DNA of 58,693 nt from an uncultured Lachnospiraceae bacterium (GCA_947630485.1 CANRHU010000011.1:1-58693), one strand, 5' to 3'. Positions 1 through 8,740 are shown, numbered from the stretch's first letter. Program-made: numbers and translations. The notes: generated by a model from the letters alone, not told the origin.

Positions 1-101
1 TTCACGATCCTCCTGCCGCCAAACAGCAGGACGTTAAGCAGATCGGCGAAGACGTCGTTATACGCTTCCAGCGTCTTTTCTGTCATATCTTTTTCAGCCA
101 T
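1..101 (-). CDS. Rpn-family recombination-promoting nuclease / putative transposase, N-terminal fragment (cut by window edge)
   Basis: Only the first 33 codons are inside the window. The peptide begins MAEKDMTEKTLEAYNDVF and continues with FADLLNVLLFGGRRIV. This is the usual opening of the Rpn/PD-(D/E)XK putative transposase proteins that are multi-copy in Lachnospiraceae. The start is the ATG at 101, preceded on the minus strand by a GGGAGGG ribosome site. A sigma-A-like promoter lies just upstream (143-171). The catalytic residues lie beyond the window, so activity cannot be judged. Family recognition is from the N-terminal motif only. Confidence 0.6.
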   Translation of the reverse strand, partial: MAEKDMTEKTLEAYNDVFADLLNVLLFGGRRIV

Positions 102-142
102 CAATAATTCCCTCCCGCCCCAACAATCTGCTTGTTATCTTT

Positions 143-171
143 AGTATACTCATAATCTGCCTCATATGCAA
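143..171 (-). promoter_or_regulatory. Sigma-A-like promoter for the Rpn-family gene
   Basis: Read on the minus strand: -35 TTGCAT (166-171), a 17-bp spacer and -10 TATACT (143-148). It sits about 40 bases ahead of the ATG at 101, which fits a short leader. Confidence 0.45.
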
Positions 172-227
172 GACTTTTCTCTGCGTCTGCCATCCGTTCC
201 CTCGCCTCCCAGATCAGTCTGGAAAAA

Positions 228-356
228 TTATACCTGAATGAATACCCGCGCCCAGGTGAGCCTGTCACGATCCCAGACCGTCTCCTTTATCATGAATTCA
301 CGTTCCAAAAGCGCTATCAGTTCCTCATTCCCATAGTCTTTTCTATTACCATTCAT
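228..356 (-). CDS. Very small hypothetical ORF, possibly a gene remnant
   Basis: A 42-codon frame starting at the ATG at 356. The peptide is acidic and contains ELIALLEREFMIKETVWDR, which looks like genuine protein sequence. No ribosome site lies at a proper distance; a GGGAGG lies too far upstream. A neighbouring frame just downstream (reading about 235-120) also looks protein-like (FSRLIWEARERMADAEKS). The simplest reading is a decayed gene broken by a frameshift in the AT-rich accessory patch. No family was recognised. Confidence 0.2.
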   Translation of the reverse strand: MNGNRKDYGNEELIALLEREFMIKETVWDRDRLTWARVFIQV

Positions 357-549
357 CTGAAAACAAAAGTGAATCTCCCACCTCCCTTACAGCGATTTCC
401 GACTCTGACGTTTTTGGATCATATGGCCTGTGCAGAACAGGATTCTTATAATTTTTTAAATTCTATCATCCAGGCGGATACATTGCAGCTTTTTCTGCAT
501 GATTTTAGAAAAAAATCAGAAAAGATGATATGACACTCAGAATGAAACG
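357..549. other. AT-rich intergenic stretch without a recognisable gene
   Basis: No supported gene on either strand. The sequence is visibly more AT-rich than the rest of the window. It ends at the terminator of the Fic gene. Confidence 0.4.
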
Positions 550-584
550 AAAAACGGGAACCACCTGCTAAGGCAATTCCCATT
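550..584 (-). terminator. Rho-independent terminator of the Fic gene (repeat copy 1)
   Basis: Read on the minus strand, a stem built from GGGAATT/AACGGG-type arms is followed by a run of five T. It lies about 105 bases past the Fic stop codon. The same 35-base unit recurs at 2251-2285 with four mismatches. Confidence 0.6.
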
Positions 585-690
585 CCGGAAGCTTCCAATA
601 AGACAGTATCAAAACAATACTGACATATGCGATTTTACCTTCCGAAGATAACGTCTTCAAATTCATAATCGGTCTCTCTATTCTTATATG

Positions 691-1773
691 TTAAACCAAA
701 ATTTCCCATTTACCGTAGCGCTTTCCGTCTACTCTGCGGATGTATTGTTTCTCTTTCAGAGAATCTATAATGCGCTTTATGCTTCTGACTGACTTTCCTG
801 TTTGTTCTGCAAGTTCAGTTTGCTTAACAGACGGGTTCTTTTTTATTAAATCTAACACGGCAATTTCTTCAAAAGTACAGTCTAAAGTGTCAATTTGGCA
901 CTTTGGTGTTTTGCTCTTGGCACTTTGGGAAGCGGTTTCATCCACAAAATCAACGTGCATACAGCGATTCTTTAATTCGTAATTTGTACCGAGCAGAAGG
1001 TTTGAGAAAAACAATTCCAAAAACTTTGTGGTGGAATGAATACCTTTTTGCAAATCGTTATAGTTTGCACGAACCAGTGCATTACGGAAATACCAGGAAT
1101 TTTCACGGAACGCATCGTTTTTGACACGGAATCCAAAGGTTTTCAAATACTTAATCATAAACACGGCGGTGGCTCTTGTGTTACCCTCGCCAAAGGGATG
1201 AATCTGCCAAATGTCCGATGCAAATTTTGCAAGGTGTTTCACTGACGCTTCAACCGACAGTCCCTCATAAGAAAACTGTTTTTCGGTGGCAAAATCATAA
1301 TCCAAAATGTCCTTTATGCTGTTAAAATCAGCGTAGATAACCGATTCACCGTTCAGTATCCATTCTTTTTTGGAAATGTTATACTGACGGATTTTTCCGG
1401 CGTGGTCGAATACGCCTTCAAACAATCTGCGGTGAATGGTGATCCATTCGGCAGGAGAAAACTGAAACGCTTTTTCGCCCAAAAGCTTGGTTATTCTTGC
1501 AGATACAATATCTGCTTCTTTGGTGCTGTCCTCAAGTTCGGTGCGTGTGGTTCTCTGCTCATAATAGCTGTAAATACGCTTCTGAACCTCATCGATGGTT
1601 ATTTTACCCTCGATGTGTTCCTTTGCAGTATCCAGCAAATAATCAGAGGTTTTTAGTCCGTCGACCGCCTGCAAGCCGATAGCTGTTTGCCATGCTCCAC
1701 TTTTTTCGGTTCTTTCAGGTTCACCCTGTCTGATATATTCTTCAAGCTCAAATTGCCAATCTTTGTCGGGCAT
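691..1773 (-). CDS. Fic family protein with C-terminal winged-helix domain
   Basis: The 360-residue protein has a Fic domain at roughly residues 90-230 with the active-site loop HPFGEGNTR at 192-200. This is a variant of the HxFx(D/E)GNGR motif in which the second Gly is Thr, as in many bacterial Fic proteins. Fic enzymes usually transfer AMP or another nucleotide to a target side chain; His192 would be the catalytic base. The last ~60 residues (KQTELAEQTGKSVRSIKRII) form a winged helix, typical of stand-alone Fic proteins that may regulate transcription. I saw no clear [S/T]xxxE[G/N] inhibitory motif near the N-terminus. Base composition is visibly AT-richer than the flanking metabolic genes, which suggests horizontal acquisition. 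A small HTH gene sits just upstream and a terminator downstream. Confidence 0.85.
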   Translation of the reverse strand: MPDKDWQFELEEYIRQGEPERTEKSGAWQTAIGLQAVDGLKTSDYLLDTAKEHIEGKITIDEVQKRIYSYYEQRTTRTELEDSTKEADIVSARITKLLGEKAFQFSPAEWITIHRRLFEGVFDHAGKIRQYNISKKEWILNGESVIYADFNSIKDILDYDFATEKQFSYEGLSVEASVKHLAKFASDIWQIHPFGEGNTRATAVFMIKYLKTFGFRVKNDAFRENSWYFRNALVRANYNDLQKGIHSTTKFLELFFSNLLLGTNYELKNRCMHVDFVDETASQSAKSKTPKCQIDTLDCTFEEIAVLDLIKKNPSVKQTELAEQTGKSVRSIKRIIDSLKEKQYIRRVDGKRYGKWEILV

Positions 1774-1844
1774 ATTGGCACCTCATTTCGTTATCATAGT
1801 TTTTCGTCTTTGTAGCCTCTTGTGTCGTACAGGAAGCTCCTAAA

Positions 1845-2049
1845 TTAACATTTTGATTTTTGTTTGATATATTTTCCACTCTTAATTCTCGCATCCTTCG
1901 GCTTTGGCTCATCGTCAGAGATAGCCCACGCGCAGCCTATTCGCACTGCTCCGGAGATTCGTCCCTCACAGCAAAGAATCTGTATGCGCCGGGTGGAAAT
2001 GCCCCAGCGTTCCGATGTCTGCTGAACAGACAGATATTTCTTCTTCCAT
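1845..2049 (-). pseudogene. Small MerR/excisionase-type HTH protein, frameshifted near its start
   Basis: The frame ending at 1845 encodes a typical short DNA-binding protein (YLSVQQTSERWGISTRRIQ, then GAVRIGCAWAI and DARIKSGKYIK). It has no usable in-frame start. The only upstream in-frame start-like codon, the TTG at 2075, lies within a few bases of the -10 box at 2080-2085, about where transcription would begin. A well-placed ribosome site (AAGGAAAAGGGG) leads instead to the ATG at 2049, one base out of frame. Removing one A from the AAA that follows would restore MEEEYLSVQQ. I therefore read this as a one-base frameshift. It would be co-transcribed with the Fic gene. If the sequence is in error, it is an intact 67-residue protein. 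Confidence 0.6.
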
Positions 2050-2079
2050 TGCCCCTTTTCCTTACAATTCAACAATTAT

Positions 2080-2108
2080 ATTATACCCGAAAGCGCGAAT
2101 GAAAGCAA
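2080..2108 (-). promoter_or_regulatory. Sigma-A promoter for the HTH-Fic unit
   Basis: Minus strand: -35 TTGCTT (2103-2108), 17-bp spacer, -10 TATAAT (2080-2085). Transcription should start near 2073. This rules out the TTG at 2075 as the translation start of the downstream HTH gene. Confidence 0.6.
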
Positions 2109-2506
2109 GAGACCTTGACGGATCAACAACTTCCAGATTCTATTTCCCAGGTCAGTCTAAAAAAGTACTAACTCCCCTCTGCTTCATCCGTAGATCGGGT
2201 AATTATACGGTATCCCTTTGTACAAGAATGTAACATTTGCCATTCGGTATAAAAACGGGAACCGCCTTCTAAAGCAATTCCCGTTCGTATTGCGATATTC
2301 GTTTATCCATGTAAACCGACGCATCTAATACTGCACGGAATTACATTTTCGCTTTAAATTCCTTCCTGTTCCGCCGCCGGGATACCAAGAGCCTCCATCC
2401 GCCTTATACATAAAACGGGGCGGCTCGTCCTTCCGGCACCCTCTCCGTCATAGCCTTTCCCGCCTTTTGGAAAGAGAACGGAGACAGGAGCATTTAGGAA
2501 AAGCCT
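2109..2506. other. Intergenic stretch between the Fic island and the AraC gene
   Basis: No gene supported. It holds the second copy of the 35-base terminator unit (2251-2285). Composition shifts from AT-rich to the GC-rich background around 2340-2400, marking the right edge of the accessory patch. Confidence 0.4.
2251..2285 (-). terminator. Rho-independent terminator downstream of the AraC gene (repeat copy 2)
   Basis: The outer arms AACGGGAA and TTCCCGTT are perfect complements. On the minus strand they are followed by a T run. The unit is 31/35 identical to 550-584. Confidence 0.6.
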
Positions 2507-3358
2507 CTACGCAAAACGATGTTCCTTCCGCCCGGTCTGCGCCTGCCGTATCTCCCGCGGGGTACAGCCGTAGGTCTCGCGAAAGAGCTGATTGAAAAGT
2601 TTGTAGTTTGTAAATCCGTGCTTTTCGGCAAGCTCCAGAATCCCGGCGGACGCATTGCAGACGTCCTGATAGACATGCATGATCCGAACCTGATTGACGT
2701 ATTTGGAATAAGGCATGCCCATATGCTTGCGGAAGAAGCGGCTGAAATACTCGCGGCTTAAGTAAAACTGGGAAGCGATACTCTCAAGCGGCAGCGGCTC
2801 CGCATAATGCTGGTCGATGTAGTTGAGAATCTCATTCATACGTTCCATGGCCTCCCTCTTGTCCCTGCTTTCCTGGATATCGCCTTTTTCCGTAAAATGA
2901 TTTAACAGCTCAAAAAAGATCTCCATCGCAACCGCCTGGCTCTTGAGCTCATGACCGATCGGCTGGCGAATATACAGCGGGGGCAGTTCCATCAGCAGCT
3001 TGCATACATCGAGATAAGGCTCAAGCTGCTCCGGCTTCAGCCTGTCCTTCGTACATGAAAAGCGATAGTTTCCCAGATCCGGCACGAAATTTTTCATAAG
3101 CCTGCGTGAGAAATGAATCGACAGTATCATAGAGGTCTTTTCATACTTATACTCATGAAGCTGGTTGGCGTCGATCACAACAAACTCGCCGGCAACCGCC
3201 GTATAGCGGCGGTCGCCGATGCGGATCATGGAAGTGCCGTTCAAAACGTAAATCAGTTCGACCGCGGAATGCCAGTGTACAGGCGTGTATTTCCTGCGAT
3301 TGCTATAATAATGGATCAGTACTCCGGTTTGATCCAATTTAAACAACGGATCATACAT
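2507..3358 (-). CDS. AraC family transcriptional regulator (cupin sensor)
   Basis: The 283-residue protein has an N-terminal cupin-type effector domain (about 15-120, with HWHSAVELIYVLNG). The C-terminal AraC DNA-binding domain with two helix-turn-helices spans about 185-280 (LPLESIASQFYLSREYFSRF and a second HTH ending YGCTPREIRQ). Length and layout are standard for the family. It lies 89 bases downstream of the GH127 glycosidase on the same strand, so it probably senses an arabinose-type sugar and controls that gene; this is inference from position. Start at the ATG 3358. Confidence 0.85.
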   Translation of the reverse strand: MYDPLFKLDQTGVLIHYYSNRRKYTPVHWHSAVELIYVLNGTSMIRIGDRRYTAVAGEFVVIDANQLHEYKYEKTSMILSIHFSRRLMKNFVPDLGNYRFSCTKDRLKPEQLEPYLDVCKLLMELPPLYIRQPIGHELKSQAVAMEIFFELLNHFTEKGDIQESRDKREAMERMNEILNYIDQHYAEPLPLESIASQFYLSREYFSRFFRKHMGMPYSKYVNQVRIMHVYQDVCNASAGILELAEKHGFTNYKLFNQLFRETYGCTPREIRQAQTGRKEHRFA

Positions 3359-3420
3359 TCAAATTTTCCTCCTGCGCGCGATATAACAGAATCTTTCGTT
3401 TTCTGCAGAAATATATTTCC

Positions 3421-3440
3421 GCGGCCCTGCAGAAGGCCGC
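3421..3440 (-). terminator. Small intercistronic hairpin between GH127 and araC-type genes
   Basis: GCGGCC and GGCCGC pair across an 8-base loop. There is no clear T run, so it may slow or partly terminate transcription, or protect the upstream mRNA end. Confidence 0.25.
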
Positions 3441-3447
3441 CTCCGCT

Positions 3448-5844
3448 TTATCCCCTCAGCCACACGGCCATCTCACCCTCGCCACGGTTGGCCCAGGCGT
3501 AGTAAGGGATCAGCGTAAGCTCCGTATCTTCTTCCTCCGGCGGCATGTAATCCGAATAGAGCGCGGCGGCAGCCGCGGTCATCTTCTTGGCCGGCACCCG
3601 CAGAATCTCCATAGGATGTCCCAGGGACACGGAGGTCTCGGTTCGGATGGAGGCCGCCTTCTCCAGATCGACGCGGTACAGATGCAGTCCGCTGCCGTTG
3701 TCTGCCTCCTCAGCGCAATACGTGATCGGACCGCGCGTAACGGCGACCTTGCCGACGTCCTCGCGGACGCGCGGATTGGCCGCTTTTACACGGACTTCCA
3801 TCGGGAAATCCAGGAGAATCGTATCGCCGCTCCGCCAGGGGCCGCCAATATAAAGATAGCCGTCCTCCACCCAGGCTGTCGGCTCCGCATAACCTGCTTC
3901 CGGCCGGCAGATTTCCTGCCGCTGCCCGCCGCGGATAACCTCCGCGCGGTAACCGCGGCACCACCCTGGGATACGGAAAGCCAGTGTACAGCCGATACCG
4001 CCGTCCTCGGTTCCCGGCGCGCCGCACGGTTCGGAGCCCGCGCCAGAAGCGGCCGGCTCTGCTTCGCAGACATGTACCTGCACCTTGCCGGCCCACGGCA
4101 TTTCCGTCTCCATCCGGAGCGTTATGCGGGCTGCGCGCGGCCGGGCGCTCTCCTGCCCGCTATGCAGGGAATCCTCCCGCAATTTCCCGGACATGGTCTC
4201 GCCCCAGACGCCCTGCGCGTCTTCCCCGGCAGCCGGTCTCTGTCCCAGGCGTACTTCCTTCGTCACCCGGCCGCCCAGATACAGGTGAAACCAGAGCGTA
4301 TCCTCATTTTCCGTATAAGCGTAAGCCCCGAGGGAGCTGATCAGCCTCGCCAGATTCGGCGGACAGCAGGCGCAGCCAAACCATTTCTGGCGAACGGGCT
4401 TCACATGGCTTAGCCGGCTGTCCCTGCGGCACGCCTCCGGCACCGCTTCCAGCGGATTCACATAGAAGAAACTTTTGCCGTCCAGGGCCATCCCGGCCAG
4501 CACCGTGTTATAGAGCGCCAGCTCCATCACGTCCGCATACGAACTCTCCGGGCGGATCTGCAGCATCCGGCGCGCGAAGAAGACCAGCGCGATCGCCGCG
4601 CAGGTCTCCGAGTAGGCCGCGTCGTTCGGCAGGTCATACGGGTAAGAAAAGGCCTCCCCGTCACGGGTGCCCCCGACGCCCCCGGTAATATAGAGTTTTT
4701 CCTTCACGATGTTGTCCCAGAGACGCCTGCAGGCCGCATACATGGCCTCGTCGCCGCTCAGACGGGCTATATCCGCCATGCCGGAATAGAGATAGCCCGC
4801 GCGTACCGCGTGGCCTTTCGCCTCTGCCTGTGCGCGAACCGGCCGGTCGGCCTGATAGTAAGCGTAATCCGCGGCGGTCAGCGCGCGGATCCGCGGCGGA
4901 AATTCCCTGGCGGCCGTCTCTGGAGCTCCTCCCGCGGCAGCGGAATCCGCAGCGGAAGAATCCGACGCGGCGGAGCCCGATGCAGCGGAACCCGACGCAG
5001 CCGGTTCTCCGCCTTTCCGGCCGGTTTCCTTCCCATGCTCGTAAAGCCACCGCCGCTTCTCTTCCTCAATAAAATAGTGGGGCTCCGTCCCCCGCTGATT
5101 CAGGAAAAACTCCGCCAGACGCAGATAGCGCTCGCAACCTGTAACCTCGTACAACCTCACAAGAGCCATCTCTGCGATTTCATGGCCGGGGTATCCCTTA
5201 CATTTCCCCTCCTCCGGGCCGAAAACGGAAGCCGCGTAGTCCGCGAATCTGCAGGCCGCCTTCAGTAGTCTGTCCTTGCCTGTCGCCTGATAATAGGCCA
5301 CGGCGCCTTCTGTCAGATGGCCCAGACAGTACAGCTCGTGGTGATCTTTCAGATTCGTAAACGCCCTGTCCATACCGTTTAAGATATAATAGGTATCCAG
5401 ATAACCGTTCTCCCACTGGGCCGCGCAGACCACATCGATGGCCTCGTCCGCGATCTGCTCCAGCCGCGGATCCGGGTGCCAGGTGAGGGTATAGGCCACG
5501 GCCTCGATCCATTTGCTGAAATCCGTATCCTGAAAGACAAAACCGTAGAATGCATCCGGATCCGGATGCGCCGGATCCTCCGGCAGCACCTCGAATCCGC
5601 GATATGTATAGGCCGGGGCCGTAAACCCGCCTCCCGCGCGCTTCTTCTCCCCTACCAGCCTTCCGGCCGCCCGGAAATTGTGCATACAGTAGCTGGGCGC
5701 GGCGCCGCTCACCCGGTCGTTGAGCGCCTCCCACTGGTAGGGAATCACCTCGGTGCGCACCAGCTCCTGCTCCCGCCGCCAGAACTCATCGGTAATCTGT
5801 ATCTGTCTGAGGCCGACCGGCCGACTGAACCGTTTCTCATCCAT
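3448..5844 (-). CDS. GH127 (DUF1680) beta-L-arabinofuranosidase
   Basis: A glycoside hydrolase expected to release beta-L-arabinofuranose from plant glycans. The family signature is clear: SETC (E413, C415) and FGCACCPPN (C491, C493, C494). In the characterised Bifidobacterium enzyme the equivalent Glu and three Cys bind zinc, and one Cys is the nucleophile; by spacing C493 is the likely nucleophile here. The start is the ATG at 5844, preceded by AAAGGAA. A longer frame to 5919 would overlap the next gene and lacks a ribosome site. No signal peptide is visible, so the enzyme is cytoplasmic. Residues about 272-318 are an Ala/Ser-rich repetitive insertion (a 15-base unit repeated) absent from normal family members, and a second soft insertion lies near residue 630. 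It is followed by an AraC gene. Confidence 0.9.
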   Translation of the reverse strand: MDEKRFSRPVGLRQIQITDEFWRREQELVRTEVIPYQWEALNDRVSGAAPSYCMHNFRAAGRLVGEKKRAGGGFTAPAYTYRGFEVLPEDPAHPDPDAFYGFVFQDTDFSKWIEAVAYTLTWHPDPRLEQIADEAIDVVCAAQWENGYLDTYYILNGMDRAFTNLKDHHELYCLGHLTEGAVAYYQATGKDRLLKAACRFADYAASVFGPEEGKCKGYPGHEIAEMALVRLYEVTGCERYLRLAEFFLNQRGTEPHYFIEEEKRRWLYEHGKETGRKGGEPAASGSAASGSAASDSSAADSAAAGGAPETAAREFPPRIRALTAADYAYYQADRPVRAQAEAKGHAVRAGYLYSGMADIARLSGDEAMYAACRRLWDNIVKEKLYITGGVGGTRDGEAFSYPYDLPNDAAYSETCAAIALVFFARRMLQIRPESSYADVMELALYNTVLAGMALDGKSFFYVNPLEAVPEACRRDSRLSHVKPVRQKWFGCACCPPNLARLISSLGAYAYTENEDTLWFHLYLGGRVTKEVRLGQRPAAGEDAQGVWGETMSGKLREDSLHSGQESARPRAARITLRMETEMPWAGKVQVHVCEAEPAASGAGSEPCGAPGTEDGGIGCTLAFRIPGWCRGYRAEVIRGGQRQEICRPEAGYAEPTAWVEDGYLYIGGPWRSGDTILLDFPMEVRVKAANPRVREDVGKVAVTRGPITYCAEEADNGSGLHLYRVDLEKAASIRTETSVSLGHPMEILRVPAKKMTAAAAALYSDYMPPEEEDTELTLIPYYAWANRGEGEMAVWLRG

Positions 5845-5887
5845 ATCTCGTTCCTTTCTCAAAACCGTACCGGACATCGGCCGTTCA

Positions 5888-7168
5888 TTATCCTTCCAAT
5901 GCCTGTTCGAGATCGGCAATGATATCCTCCACGCCCTCGATGCCTACGCTCAGCCGGATCATCGCCGGGTCGACGCCCGCCTCCACCAGCTGCTCATCGC
6001 TCAGCTGCCTGTGGGTATGGCTGGCCGGATGCAGCACCGAAGTCCTGGCGTCCGCCACATGGGTTACGATCGCCGCCAGCTTCAGTTTATCCATGAATTC
6101 CGCCGCTGCCTTTCTGCCGCCCGTAAGACCGAAGGAAATAACGCCGCAGGTTCCGTTCGGCATATATTTCTGCGCCAGATCATAATATTTATCACCTTCA
6201 AGTCCCGGATAATTGACCCAGGCCACGTCGCCGCGGCTCTTTAAGTACCGCGCCACCTTAAGCGCGTTCTCACAGTGTCTGGGCATCCGCAGATGGAGGG
6301 TTTCCAGACCTACATTCAGCAGGAACGCGTTCTGAGGCGCCTGAATCGGCCCCATATCGCGCATCAGCTGGGCCGTCGCCTTGGTAATGTAGCCGGCCTT
6401 TCCGAATTTCTTCGTGTAAATGACGCCGTGATAGGACTCGTCCGGCGTCGTCAGGCCCGGGAACTTGTCCGCATGGGCGTCCCAGTCGAAATTGCCGCTG
6501 TCCACGATGCAGCCGCCTACGGTCATGGCGTGCCCGTCCATGTATTTTGTCGTCGAATGGGTCACGATATCCGCGCCCCACTCGAAAGGCCGGCAGTTGA
6601 TCGGCGTCGCGAACGTATTGTCCACGATCAGCGGCACGCCGTGCCTGTGCGCCAGGCGGGCAAACTTCTCAATGTCCAGCACCACCAGGGCCGGATTCGC
6701 GATCGTCTCGCCGAAGACCGCTTTTGTGTTTGGACGGAACGCTTTCTCAAGCTCCTCCTCGGGCGCGTCCGGATCCACCAGCGTACACTCGATGCCGAAG
6801 CGCTTAAGCGTCACAGTGAACAGGTTAGAGGTTCCGCCATAGATTGTGGCGGCGCTGACCACATGGTCGCCCTCGGAACAGATGTTGATGACCGCGAACA
6901 GATTGGCCGCCTGGCCGGACGAAGTAAGCATGGCCGCCACGCCGCCTTCCAGCTTGCAGATCTTGTCTGCCACCATATCATTGGTGGGGTTGGCCAGTCT
7001 GGTATAGAAGTAACCGTTCTCTTCGAGATCGAACAGTCTTCCCATCTGCTCGCTGGTTTCATATTTAAATGTCGTGCTCTGATAAATGGGCAGCACTCTG
7101 GGCTCGCCGTTCTTCGGCTGCCAGCCGCCCTGGATACAGATCGTATCCAATGACTGTCTCTGACTCAT
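5888..7168 (-). CDS. metY: O-acetylhomoserine sulfhydrylase (O-acetylhomoserine aminocarboxypropyltransferase)
   Basis: A 426-residue PLP enzyme of the Cys/Met metabolism family that converts O-acetylhomoserine plus sulfide to homocysteine in the cytoplasm. The PLP lysine is K208 in HSTTKYMDGH. The opening (SLDTICIQGGW, YQSTTFKYET) and full length fit MetY rather than the shorter cystathionine synthases. A GAGGAGGTTC ribosome site precedes the ATG. It stands alone: the next gene upstream is divergent and GH127 follows 43 bases downstream. No T-box or SAM riboswitch was recognised upstream. Confidence 0.92.
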   Translation of the reverse strand: MSQRQSLDTICIQGGWQPKNGEPRVLPIYQSTTFKYETSEQMGRLFDLEENGYFYTRLANPTNDMVADKICKLEGGVAAMLTSSGQAANLFAVINICSEGDHVVSAATIYGGTSNLFTVTLKRFGIECTLVDPDAPEEELEKAFRPNTKAVFGETIANPALVVLDIEKFARLAHRHGVPLIVDNTFATPINCRPFEWGADIVTHSTTKYMDGHAMTVGGCIVDSGNFDWDAHADKFPGLTTPDESYHGVIYTKKFGKAGYITKATAQLMRDMGPIQAPQNAFLLNVGLETLHLRMPRHCENALKVARYLKSRGDVAWVNYPGLEGDKYYDLAQKYMPNGTCGVISFGLTGGRKAAAEFMDKLKLAAIVTHVADARTSVLHPASHTHRQLSDEQLVEAGVDPAMIRLSVGIEGVEDIIADLEQALEG

Positions 7169-7773
7169 GATAGAACCTCCTCATAAAATTCTTCTCCTAG
7201 TCTATCATAGTCAGGACACAGAAATCAATGTGTATATGAAAATTTAAAACCGGTTATTTTGAGATGGGAGGGTCGGAGGTTCGGCCGGCCCTTCCCTGAC
7301 AGTCAAGTGATTTATCCAACCGCAGTTATTCCTTCATGGCATCACTCCTTCCCCTCGTGTCTCTTCGTGCTCTTTTTGAAGACCACATAATACAAAACGC
7401 AAAATTCGACAAAAAATAACACACTTTTCATGCACCGAAATCGGTTAATATCCGCGTCATTTTGTATTCTGCGGACGGATTGCTTCCATACAAACAAGGC
7501 GTCGATGGTGCCCTGCCCGCATGAAAATACAGCATATGCCGCTGACACCTTTCCTGCGGGGCTCTTTCCTGTATGGCTCTTTCCTGTATGGCTCTTTTCC
7601 TGCGGGGCTCTTTCCGCACGGTGCATGGAAATAAAAGCCGTCCCGGTTGACAGAAACCGCCCGGCAAACTATAATCATCTGGTAAGCAAAAACGCCCGGC
7701 CGGCCGAGAGGTCCGCGCCGCGGCCATCATTGGAAAACCATCATGGGAGAAATTTGAGAAAAGAGGACGTTCT
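7169..7773. other. Long intergenic region, repeat-rich, no supported gene
   Basis: Divergent spacer between metY and the DUF368 gene. Frames crossing it are composed of repeat-derived peptides and have no ribosome sites. It contains a member of the palindromic element family and a short minisatellite (see 7488-7627). Confidence 0.5.
7488..7627 (+). repeat. Palindromic element copy plus 15-base minisatellite
   Basis: 7488-7525 (ATACAAACAAGGCGTCGATG...) matches the window-wide hairpin element. 7531-7560 shares ATGCCGCTGACACC with the copy at 48365. From about 7556 a unit resembling GGCTCTTTCCTGTAT is repeated about five times in tandem. Confidence 0.6.
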
Positions 7774-8661
7774 ATGACAGCTATCATGGATATTATAAAA
7801 GGAATTTTCATCGGAATCGCCAATATCATCCCGGGGGTCAGCGGCGGCACCATGGCCGTATCCCTGGGCATCTATGACCGGATCATCGCCGCGGTATCCA
7901 ATCTTCTAAAGGACTGGCGGGCAAGCGTCCGGACCCTGCTGCCCCTGCTCATCGGCTGCGGCCTGGGGATCGTGGGCTTCACTTACGCCATTGAATTTCT
8001 GTTAAGCAATCACACGTTTGTAACCTGTATGGCGTTCGTAGGCCTGATCCTGGGCGGCCTTCCCACGCTCTTCCTCGCGCTTCGGCGGGAGCGGGAGCGC
8101 ACCTCCGCCTCCATCGGAATCGCGGACGTCCTTGCCTTCGTGATCCTGTTCGGCATAGCGGTGTTTCTGCCGATGCTGAACGCGGACGATGAAGTGCTCA
8201 AAACCTTTACGGCTGCGCCCTGGACGCTGGTCTCGCTGTTTCTTGTCGGAGTCGTCGCGTCGGCCACCATGGTAATCCCCGGCGTCAGCGGTTCCCTGAT
8301 CATGATGATTCTGGGCTATTATTACGGCATTATCAATACGATTAAGGCGTTTCTGGAGGCGCTGCGGCATTTTGATATCGGCGGCATGTTCTCGGCCGGA
8401 ATCCTTCTGCTGCCTTTCGGCATCGGCGTCCTGCTCGGGATTTTCCTGATCGCCAAGCTGATCACCTTCCTGTTCGAGCGCTACGGCGTCACCACCTACT
8501 GCGCAATCCTCGGCCTGATTATCGCGTCTCCTTTCGCGATATTCTATAACACAGGGCTCTGGACGCAGCTCGGTGCGCTCTCGGCGGGACAGCTCCTCTT
8601 AGGAATCGTGCTTGCGGTCGGCTGCGGGATATTCACTTACATGCTGGGGAAAGAGGAATAA
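7774..8661 (+). CDS. DUF368 membrane protein, PopT-type polyprenyl-phosphate transporter
   Basis: A 295-residue polytopic membrane protein with the DUF368 hallmark IANIIPGVSGGTMAV near the N-terminus and a second, mirrored MVIPGVSGSLIMMILGYYYG near residue 170. These two loops reflect the internal repeat of the family. DUF368 proteins have been shown in other bacteria to recycle undecaprenyl phosphate across the membrane, supporting wall synthesis. The role here is by family. Ribosome site AGAGGA precedes the ATG at 7774. It appears monocistronic and ends at a strong terminator. Confidence 0.85.
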   Translation: MTAIMDIIKGIFIGIANIIPGVSGGTMAVSLGIYDRIIAAVSNLLKDWRASVRTLLPLLIGCGLGIVGFTYAIEFLLSNHTFVTCMAFVGLILGGLPTLFLALRRERERTSASIGIADVLAFVILFGIAVFLPMLNADDEVLKTFTAAPWTLVSLFLVGVVASATMVIPGVSGSLIMMILGYYYGIINTIKAFLEALRHFDIGGMFSAGILLLPFGIGVLLGIFLIAKLITFLFERYGVTTYCAILGLIIASPFAIFYNTGLWTQLGALSAGQLLLGIVLAVGCGIFTYMLGKEE

Positions 8662-8670
8662 ATCTCATAC

Positions 8671-8697
8671 AAAAAGGGGCTGCTAAGGCCCCTTTTT
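8671..8697 (+). terminator. Rho-independent terminator of the DUF368 gene
   Basis: AAAAGGGGC pairs with GCCCCTTTT across a 7-base loop and is followed by a T run, starting 9 bases past the stop codon. Confidence 0.85.
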
Positions 8698-8703
8698 ATT
8701 TCC

Positions 8704-8740
8704 ATGCAGAAAGGGTGACAGCGGCACGCTTTCTGTATTC
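8704..8740. repeat. Palindromic hairpin element copy
   Basis: The arms CAGAAAG and CTTTCTG flank a GC-rich core. The body (GGCACGCTTTCTGTATT) is nearly identical to the copy at 20078-20122. It lies between convergent genes and may also act as terminator for the zinc-ribbon gene. Confidence 0.6.

Noticed and set aside
5845-5919. Longer N-terminus for the GH127 protein
   Set aside because: It would overlap the metY stop region, lacks a ribosome site and does not resemble the family N-terminus; the ATG at 5844 has one.
7169-7400. Possible SAM riboswitch or T-box upstream of metY
   Set aside because: No T-box sequence and no recognisable riboswitch core were found on the minus strand.
7342-7871. 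Overlapping minus-strand frames upstream of the DUF368 gene
   Set aside because: The peptides are translations of the palindromic element and minisatellite (EKSHTGKSHTGKS-like) with no ribosome site.
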